From the NCBI GenBank assembly GCA_944391515.1, contig CALXTW010000010.1:1-64000 (forward strand): a stretch of 64,000 nt of DNA, read 5' to 3'. Below, piece by piece: positions 59,340 to 64,000 of the stretch. The position numbers and the translations under genes were made by a program. The stretch is from an uncultured Alphaproteobacteria bacterium (GTDB lineage: Bacteria; Pseudomonadota; Alphaproteobacteria; RF32; CAG-239). Position 1 is the first letter of the stretch, and the number at the start of each line of letters is the position of its first letter. A model generated the notes under the pieces. It was given only the letters and a program-made list of their open reading frames with translations. It was not told the origin of the DNA and did not search any database.

Positions 59340-60143
59340 ATGAAAACAATAGAAATCATCACTGATGCTAAAGACATTTTAGCTCTGGTTGGTTACCTTT
59401 GCGCCTCAAAAGAAGATTTGCAATACCAATTATGTCAAGAGCCTGATATTAAATTAAAAGCCTCTTCGCCTGATATTCCGCCTCAATGGATTATTCCCAT
59501 AACAATATCCGGTAAAGAACATATTAAATATTTGATATTTAATCACGCATTTTGTTCGTTAAAAAGTATCAAAATAAATAATGGATTTGATATTAATTAC
59601 TTTATAAAAAAGAGTAGCTCCCAAACAAAGCATTTTCATCGGTGGGATATCAAAGGTAAAAGCGTTATAACAAAGTTTGTTATTTCTGAAAAAAGAGAAC
59701 CAATCTACCTTCCTCAAATTTTAGGAAGTCGCTGTTATGATGAACATCAAACGGATTGCCCTGTATTGTTTTTAACCCCAAACGATATTATGAATAACTT
59801 TCCATTCAAAGAAGTTATCAACGGAGTAAAAAACATAGAACTAAAAATAACGAGCTATGATGAGCCCATCTGGCTTTTAACGCAAAAATCTGGAAAAAAA
59901 TATGTTATCTATCCATGTGCTTTACATCGTTTTTATGATGAGTTAAATGTCACTCACATTTTTCCCGGAGAACTAAAAACTCCGCAAAAAGGCGAAGAGT
60001 TTTTGGTAGGGCACTTAATTGGAGGAATTATTTCTCCCCTCATTGCTTTTAAGATAAGCTCCAAGCAAGAACTATCCATCATACGTTTTAGCGAAATGGA
60101 TTTGAAACCTTCAAATGATAGCATCATAACTGAAATTCTATAA
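59340..60143 (+). CDS. Unrecognised 267-residue protein
   Basis: Not recognised. Soluble, mixed alpha/beta composition, with two His/Cys clusters (QTKHFHRWDI, RCYDEHQTDCPVLF) that could bind metal. No TM. Start at 59340 without Shine-Dalgarno; leader text TGTTTAACTATTAAAA is identical to that before the 60338 gene. Terminator directly after the stop. Confidence 0.7.
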   Translation: MKTIEIITDAKDILALVGYLCASKEDLQYQLCQEPDIKLKASSPDIPPQWIIPITISGKEHIKYLIFNHAFCSLKSIKINNGFDINYFIKKSSSQTKHFHRWDIKGKSVITKFVISEKREPIYLPQILGSRCYDEHQTDCPVLFLTPNDIMNNFPFKEVINGVKNIELKITSYDEPIWLLTQKSGKKYVIYPCALHRFYDELNVTHIFPGELKTPQKGEEFLVGHLIGGIISPLIAFKISSKQELSIIRFSEMDLKPSNDSIITEIL

Positions 60144-60144
60144 T

Positions 60145-60178
60145 AAAAAAGGAAGTCTGAAAACGGCTTCCTTTTTTA
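60145..60178 (+). terminator. Terminator after the 59340-60143 gene
   Basis: AAAAAAGGAAG and CTTCCTTTTTT around an 11-base loop. Confidence 0.88.
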
Positions 60179-60261
60179 TTATAATCTTTTTATAACTGAC
60201 TTGCATCTTGAATATTAAAACTTTTAAGACAATCCACATACTTTACTCACGACAAAAATTC

Positions 60262-60289
60262 TTTACTTTCCTCCCCTATCCAATATACT
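60262..60289 (+). promoter_or_regulatory. Promoter of the 60338-60571 gene
   Basis: TTTACT (60262-60267), 16-bp pyrimidine-rich spacer, TATACT (60284-60289); near-duplicate of the promoter at 59266. Confidence 0.6.
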
Positions 60290-60337
60290 ACATTCAAAAT
60301 ACAATTATGATGTTTAACTATTAAAAATATAAGAATT

Positions 60338-60571
60338 ATGGAAAAAGAAGGCCCGAGAAAAACAGATTATTTGAATCTTTCTGCTTTACTTAAGGCTGAG
60401 AGAAGCGGCTATTTTGATGAACAATTAGCACTACAGAGAGCAAACAAGGGAAGTTCCGGACTAACAACGGAAAGCTACGTCCTTGAAATTATCAAGATGA
60501 AACACCTTAAAAGAACGACATCTCCTAATGTTTATGATACCACCAGAAAACATTTTCATGGTGACTATTAA
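60338..60571 (+). CDS. Unrecognised 77-residue protein
   Basis: Not recognised. Basic, soluble: MEKEGPRKTDYLNLSALLKA, ERSGYFDEQLALQRANKG, then a His/Lys-rich end (KHLKRTTSPNVYDTTRKHF). SD-less start with the shared TGTTTAACTATTAAAA leader. A palindromic terminator repeat (copy C) follows. Confidence 0.6.
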   Translation: MEKEGPRKTDYLNLSALLKAERSGYFDEQLALQRANKGSSGLTTESYVLEIIKMKHLKRTTSPNVYDTTRKHFHGDY

Positions 60572-60587
60572 AGGCTATTCATCAACC

Positions 60588-60632
60588 CCAATAAAAAAGG
60601 CCACCTTAACGGTGACCTTTTTTATTGGCAGG
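60588..60632. repeat. Palindromic terminator repeat, copy C
   Basis: CCAATAAAAAAGG-CACC and GGTG-CCTTTTTTATTGG (18-bp arms with one mismatch) followed by CAGG, then TTATAGGATAATCCACAGAC-like text shared with copies B and D. Terminates the 60338 gene. Confidence 0.78.
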
Positions 60633-60773
60633 ACTTATAGGATAATCCACAGACTTTTATATTTACTTCCCACTAAAAAATAATTTAACCCACCATTGAT
60701 TTTATAGGATATATTTCCTATATGTTGTTTGATAGCACTATCATGTTGTTAAATCTTACAGAAAGGAAAATAA

Positions 60774-61030
60774 ATGACCAACAAAGCTATTTCAAAAATA
60801 GGTAAATATGCGCTAAAAAAATTGGCAATAAAACTATTGATAAAGCAATACAAAAAATCAGCAAACCATATGAACGATTAAAACGTGAAGTATTTGGAAT
60901 AAAACCTCTTAATATTGGAGAAAAAGAAACTATAAAATGTTTACAAAATCCACACAATAGTTTAAATTATTGTAAATCCGTCGGAAACACAGCTAGAAAA
61001 GCCTACCACAAAACCGGAAAATACAAATAA
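60774..61030 (+). pseudogene. Short gene interrupted by a one-base frameshift in an A7 run
   Basis: ATG at 60774 with AAAGGA six bases upstream starts MTNKAISKIGKYALKK; in the present frame it stops after 35 codons. One extra A in the run 60815-60821 would join it to a 69-codon continuation (GNKTIDKAIQKISKPYERLK, then ERLKREVFGIKPLNIGEKE) ending at 61030, giving about 85 residues. It may be a recent pseudogene, a sequencing error, or slippage-dependent expression. Product not recognised. Confidence 0.6.
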
Positions 61031-61036
61031 TACCGC

Positions 61037-61073
61037 AGCAAAGGCAATATGAATATTGCCTTTGCTATCTTTT
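61037..61073 (+). terminator. Hairpin after the frameshifted gene
   Basis: AGCAAAGGCAATAT and ATATTGCCTTTGCT (14-bp arms) followed by ATCTTTTC; a plausible terminator for the frameshifted gene. Confidence 0.7.
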
Positions 61074-61101
61074 CTAATAATCATTTAATAGCGAGGTTTT
61101 A

Positions 61102-61365
61102 ATGAAAAAAATATTTTTGTTCATAATCGGATTTTTTTTAATACCCTCCATTCTGGGCTCTGCAACAGCCTACTTGTTTAATCCGGAAAACTACGAAACC
61201 TATATCAGCTTTTGGGGAAGTATTTATTTATTGATTTATATACTTTTTCCCCTCCTTTATTCCTCAAAGATAAAACAAAGAATAAACAAATATCCATTCT
61301 TTGCAATTTTATATATTATCTTATTTTTGCTAACTTATTTAACACTATTTTATGCAACAAACTAA
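61102..61365 (+). CDS. Orphan 87-residue three-TM membrane protein
   Basis: Not recognised. TM segments: IFLFIIGFFLIPSILGSATA, ISFWGSIYLLIYILFPLLYS and FFAILYIILFLLTYLTLFYA, with a basic loop KIKQRINKYP. GAGG five bases before the ATG. Ends at palindromic repeat B. Neighbour of the frameshifted gene; no function inferred. Confidence 0.65.
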   Translation: MKKIFLFIIGFFLIPSILGSATAYLFNPENYETYISFWGSIYLLIYILFPLLYSSKIKQRINKYPFFAILYIILFLLTYLTLFYATN

Positions 61366-61411
61366 AAACCGCCCTTTCGAGCGGTTCTTTTTATTGGCAG
61401 GGGCAGTAAGA
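61364..61411. repeat. tRNA-Trp terminator/3'-end repeat, copy B
   Basis: AACCGC/GCGGTT hairpin, then TTTTTATTGGCAGGGGCAGT-AAGA (61388-61411), 24 bases identical to 62062-62085, that is, the tRNA-Trp 3' end (CCA, discriminator, acceptor and part of the T stem) plus terminator tail. Looks like an attachment-site scar. Confidence 0.8.
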
Positions 61412-61469
61412 CAATCCACGAACTTTGAACACAAAAAATGCCGTACGGCAAATAAAATCCAGAAAATCT

Positions 61470-61592
61470 TTAATACAGAATAAAACCGCAAAAGGGACAC
61501 TCAATATATCCAGGACGGATTAGATGAGCAATTCTACCGCACTCCGGACAAATAACAATACGAAAATAGCCATGTTCTTTTTTAGACATCAT
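61470..61592 (-). CDS. 40-residue double-CxxC zinc-ribbon-like protein
   Basis: ATG at 61592 (or 61589), stop at 61470; too short for usual ORF cut-offs. MMSKKEHGYFRIVICPECGR, then AHLIRPGYIECPFCGFILY. Cys15, Cys18, Cys32 and Cys35 (CPEC and CPFC) form a classic zinc-ribbon/rubredoxin-like pattern. It has a promoter with TTGATA-17-TATATA and an SD-less AU-rich leader. It could be an adaptor or regulatory protein; no partner is evident. Confidence 0.65.
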   Translation of the reverse strand: MMSKKEHGYFRIVICPECGRIAHLIRPGYIECPFCGFILY

Positions 61593-61638
61593 AATTTTAA
61601 ATAATTTAAGTGATACAATAATTTTATTTAGTATTTTT

Positions 61639-61667
61639 TATATATACATATTTCTATTAAATATCAA
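61639..61667 (-). promoter_or_regulatory. Promoter of the 40-residue zinc-ribbon gene
   Basis: TTGATA (61667-61662), 17-bp spacer, TATATA (61644-61639); leader of about 40 bases, no Shine-Dalgarno. Confidence 0.5.
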
Positions 61668-61907
61668 GTAAATTATTCATCATGATTTAGCTGCTTATTT
61701 CAAGCGTCCCAAAACAAAATATAATTTCATCTAATTAACTACTTATAAATCATAGAATTTTGTTTTGATTAGTCCGTATAATAAGCGGGAACTGATGTCT
61801 ATAACGACACCTTACACGGACTTAATTAAGTTATTGATTTAAAAAGAAAAAAGACACCTTAAAGCGTCTTCATCTTAAGTGGCAGGGTAAGTCAAGATTG
61901 TCCGCGA

Positions 61908-62010
61908 CATTGCGTTCGCAATGCTTGTTCCTTCGCGCTCGTTCGTTTCACTCACCGGCGTGCTCCAAGCCCGCCTCTCGCTTGGCGTCAAACTCACTTC
62001 CTCGTGAGTT
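61908..62010. other. GC-rich block of three hairpins, including an inverted tRNA-like T arm
   Basis: Clearly more GC-rich than the surroundings. Hairpins: CATTGC-GTTC-GCAATG (61908-61923), CCAAGC/GCTTGG (61965-61985), AACTCAC-TTCCTC-GTGAGTT (61991-62010). The right edge, with GAGTTCGAACC and GCCAATAAAA, is a degenerate inverted copy of the tRNA-Trp 3' half. No coding frame fits. The rest of the 700-base gap holds the repeat B, the zinc-ribbon gene and, near 61771-61875, an inverted repeat and a weak terminator. Confidence 0.5.
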
Positions 62011-62030
62011 CGAACCTAACTATCTCTATT

Positions 62031-62072
62031 GCCAATAAAAAAACCGCCCTTTCGGACGGTTTTTTTATTGGC
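62031..62072. terminator. tRNA-Trp terminator, palindrome A
   Basis: GCCAATAAAAAAACCG and CGGTTTTTTTATTGGC pair around CCCTTTCGGA; serves the minus-strand tRNA-Trp. Parent or relative of repeats B, C and D. Confidence 0.85.
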
Positions 62073-62144
62073 AGGGGCAGTAAGATTCGAACTCACGACC
62101 CTCGGTTTTGGAGACCGATGCTCTACCAACTGAGCTATACCCCT
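62069..62144 (-). tRNA. tRNA-Trp (anticodon CCA)
   Basis: Minus strand: acceptor AGGGGTA/TGCCCCT, D arm GCTC-AGTTGGTAGA-GC, anticodon stem with loop CTCCAAA (anticodon CCA), T arm GTGAG-TTCGAAT-CTTAC, encoded CCA end. 76 bases. Cloverleaf complete and canonical. The 3' end is duplicated at 61388-61411. Confidence 0.96.
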
Positions 62145-62272
62145 ATTAAAACACAAGCTTTTTCAAGCAAGCAAGATATTAGATACACAACTCTTCACGA
62201 TAAATCAAGTCTTTTTTATACAATTAAACCAAAAATTTTCATCTCCACACAAATCTCTATTTTTTAAACAAC

Positions 62273-62300
62273 AAAAGAGCGGTTTGTTATCCGCTCTTTT
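62273..62300 (-). terminator. Terminator after the 62313-63086 gene
   Basis: AAAAGAGCGG and CCGCTCTTTT (10 bp, 8-base loop) plus U-rich tail on the minus strand. Confidence 0.9.
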
Positions 62301-62312
62301 ATAAAAGATTTT

Positions 62313-63086
62313 TCAAAGCAAACCGCCTTGAACTTTTTTTCTGGAGGCCTGAGACAAGAGCCGAATAATTCTATTTTGCTCGTCCACGTCTTTATAGGTA
62401 CCTTCCCAAAAAGCATAGGAATTAATCCCGCCGAAACGCTTAAACATGCTAAAAGCAATATCTCCAAAGCCGGCATACAACAAGGAACCTTGGGTCGTAA
62501 AAATCACCACATTTTGAACATCTTGCAACCAAAACAACCTATCGGTTATGGTCCGAAATTTTTCATGAGGTAAATCTTTTACAATCCGCAACTGATTCTG
62601 CATTGTCATTTTTTCAAGACACAATTCAGCTGCCCTTTCCTCTTCTGGGCTAACACCTGATTGAGTTCTATCATAAGCTCTCACTTTTTCAATTGCTCGT
62701 TTAGAATATCCCATTCGAACCAATTCTGCCATTTGGTTAACCGAATAAGGATATTTATTATAAGCATCCTCATCATTGGCCAAAACCAAATTCTGCCAAT
62801 CAGACAAAGTCTCACCACAGTCAACTGCCACACTAAGCAGCGCGGAATGCGCACAATTTACTTTATAATCAAGCACATTCACAACACCTTTTCTAACAGA
62901 GGTAATCCCGACAAAATAAGGACGTTTTCCTTGAGCGATAATTTCATCAACTCTTTTCTGAGAGACATCATAAATTCCGTATCTGCCTTCATCAACGCAT
63001 TCATACGAAATTCCTTTTTTCTCCAAAATTTTGATGATTTCAGCCGTAACGGCACTTTTCTTTCCAATAAAATAATACTGTTCCAT
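62313..63086 (-). CDS. Unrecognised 257-residue protein
   Basis: Not recognised. Soluble; starts MEQYYFIGKKSAVTAEIIKI, then KRPYFVGITSVRKGVVNVL, a Cys/His segment (YKVNCAHSALLSVAVDCGET), a helical middle with YSVNQMAELVRMGYSKRAIE, and a C-terminal GSLLYAGFGDIAFSMFKRF. SD-less start; AU-rich leader ending TTTTAATAT. It follows the 63116 gene by 29 bases and probably shares its transcript. Ends at a terminator near tRNA-Trp. Confidence 0.65.
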   Translation of the reverse strand: MEQYYFIGKKSAVTAEIIKILEKKGISYECVDEGRYGIYDVSQKRVDEIIAQGKRPYFVGITSVRKGVVNVLDYKVNCAHSALLSVAVDCGETLSDWQNLVLANDEDAYNKYPYSVNQMAELVRMGYSKRAIEKVRAYDRTQSGVSPEEERAAELCLEKMTMQNQLRIVKDLPHEKFRTITDRLFWLQDVQNVVIFTTQGSLLYAGFGDIAFSMFKRFGGINSYAFWEGTYKDVDEQNRIIRLLSQASRKKVQGGLL

Positions 63087-63115
63087 ATATTAAAATTTTA
63101 ATGATTAGTCAAAAA

Positions 63116-63601
63116 TCAATTTCTTAACTGCTGTAAATCTTTATAAACACAAAAGAAAGCTCGCAAAAAGCCTCGTAAAGACACCGGTTCATTTTCTATT
63201 CCCGACAAAGTATTTTTGATACGATTACGAACCATAAAATGATACCATTGAAACTCCTCAAGTAACATTTTACATTCTTTAATTTTTTCAATTCTACTTG
63301 GCCAATAATTATACATTTCCTCGACTTCTTGATAAGAAACCAAAGGAACATTCCACCATAAGGAAAACTTTTCATGAACCAGTTGATTAACGATTTCGAA
63401 GCGTCGTCCTGACATTTGAGCAGATGTTACCGGATCAACAGCAATCATAAACACCTTAGAATTAACCAAAGTCGAATAATAATCCGTCAAACTACGAATA
63501 ACCACTTGCCGTAACGTCTCCAAACGTTCATCATCTTTTTGACAAGCCAATACAGCTGCAACTTCACTCATTTTAACTTCTGGAAATTTTTTCATCTTCA
63601 T
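63116..63601 (-). CDS. Unrecognised 161-residue protein
   Basis: Not recognised. No TM or signal peptide. Basic start (MKMKKFPEVKMSEVAAVLAC), helical regions (DDERLETLRQVVIRSLTDYY, RIEKIKECKMLLEEFQWYHF) and a hydrophobic stretch (FLRAFFCVYKDL). An upstream TTGCGT-17-TATTGC pair (63665-63637) is a weak promoter candidate, and the leader is AU-rich without Shine-Dalgarno. First of two genes with 62313. Confidence 0.62.
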   Translation of the reverse strand: MKMKKFPEVKMSEVAAVLACQKDDERLETLRQVVIRSLTDYYSTLVNSKVFMIAVDPVTSAQMSGRRFEIVNQLVHEKFSLWWNVPLVSYQEVEEMYNYWPSRIEKIKECKMLLEEFQWYHFMVRNRIKNTLSGIENEPVSLRGFLRAFFCVYKDLQQLRN

Positions 63602-63678
63602 AATAGTAAAAAAATTAAAAATAAAATATTATCCTCGCAATAACACACTCTGATTAAAAACGCAAATATTTTATAAAC

Positions 63679-63711
63679 AAAAAAAGAGCTTGGATTTCTC
63701 CAAACTCTTTT
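63679..63711 (-). terminator. Terminator after the 63723 gene
   Basis: AAAAGAG-TTGGA and TCCAA-CTCTTTT stem with a TTTC loop and a U-run on the minus strand. Confidence 0.82.
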
Positions 63712-63722
63712 CTTTTCCTTTG

Positions 63723-64000
63723 TTACAGTTTTATCCAAAAAACTGAGCGCACATAGCTGCTCAAATTCTTAAAATAATGAGCCGTCAAAAAGGAATTAAA
63801 ATCAAAATTGCATGCATAATTCCAATCAAATTCATTAGCAGACCAATAACCACCTTTCAGTTCCGGAGCATTCAACATACGCAATGAAAGATTGATGAGC
63901 GTTTTATTTGCAAACAATTTTTTTAATTCTTCCAAAGAAGGAAGAAAACCGACACTATTTTGCACTCTCGCCCCACAAGACTCAAAACACCATCTGGCTG
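63723..64000 (-). CDS. DUF1566-like (Lcl C-terminal) domain protein, C-terminal part
   Basis: The frame is open to the window edge, so the 5' end is missing; a GTG at 63965 is an internal codon rather than a proven start. Visible part (about 92 residues): RWCFESCGARVQNS, then FLPSLEELKKLFANKTLIN, ELKGGYWSANEFDWNYACNF, and SYVRSVFWIKL. This fits the DUF1566/Lcl C-terminal pattern of LPTxxEL, YWSSxE and YVRxVR. Such domains occur in extracellular or fimbrial proteins; localisation here unknown. Confidence 0.7.
   Translation of the reverse strand, partial: ARWCFESCGARVQNSVGFLPSLEELKKLFANKTLINLSLRMLNAPELKGGYWSANEFDWNYACNFDFNSFLTAHYFKNLSSYVRSVFWIKL

Noticed and set aside
62004-62267. 87-codon plus-strand frame
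   Set aside because: Reads across the antisense of tRNA-Trp, a well-known source of false proteins.

Overview
The window is a chromosomal segment of an AT-rich alphaproteobacterium. Evidence for this: the kdsD-lptC-lptA-lptB-rpoN-hpf-ptsN run, a DUF1150 protein, the miaB-phoH-ybeY-lnt-XRE-metK-trmB order, yggT-DUF167-folD, an FtsZ with a long acidic linker, and an outer-membrane (LPS transport) gene set. The mix of a full core with many small orphan membrane proteins would suit an uncultured, host-associated Rhodospirillales-like lineage, but genus and species cannot be read from the sequence.

Layout. 1-3.3 kb (minus): rpsL-rpsG-fusA-tuf from one strong promoter with a long leader. 3.5-10.1 kb: an orphan membrane protein, then the plus-strand LPS/sigma-54/nitrogen-PTS cluster. 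10.2-16.4 kb: DUF1150, an orphan histidine kinase, infA, then minus-strand yqaA-like, folD, DUF167, yggT and a two-gene unit (coiled protein plus TerB-like). 16.5-23.6 kb: miaB-phoH-ybeY-lnt, XRE regulator, metK-trmB. 23.6-26.4 kb (minus): an exported protein and pta-ackA. 26.6-37.5 kb: ndk, DUF2066, PerM-like, and a shortened division/cell-wall cluster mraY-ftsW-murG-murB-ftsQ-ftsA-ftsZ without murD, murC or ddl. 37.6-39.5 kb (minus): an OmpA-type lipoprotein and three orphan small proteins, each in its own transcription unit.

39.6-53.4 kb (minus) holds secE-nusG, rplK-rplA, rplJ-rplL and rpoB-rpoC. This usually compact cluster is split by two foreign genes: mscL (with a C-terminal zinc ribbon) after nusG, and a predicted HExxH zinc metallopeptidase between rplL and rpoB. 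Intrinsic terminators sit at the breaks. Both classic autoregulatory leaders are visible: an L1-site mimic before rplK and an L10 leader before rplJ.

53.4-64 kb is an accessory zone next to tRNA-Trp(CCA). It has small membrane proteins, a DMT-type permease flanked by identical 33-bp terminators, a sugar O-acetyltransferase, a transglutaminase-like cysteine protease candidate next to an HExxH zincin candidate, several unrecognised proteins, a frameshifted short gene, a 40-residue double-CxxC protein missed by ordinary ORF cut-offs, and a family of palindromic terminator repeats sharing the tail of the tRNA-Trp terminator and 3' end. That pattern looks like repeated insertion at the tRNA.

The most unusual signal is shared upstream architecture. 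About a dozen orphan genes (near 4.0, 38.6, 39.1, 39.5, 53.5, 53.8, 55.6, 59.3, 60.3, 61.6, 63.1 and 63.6 kb) lack a Shine-Dalgarno sequence and instead have a short AU-rich leader related to AATTATnATGTTTAACTATT, often directly after a recognisable promoter. Housekeeping genes here use normal GGAG/AGGA sites, so these orphans may share a translation or regulatory mode.
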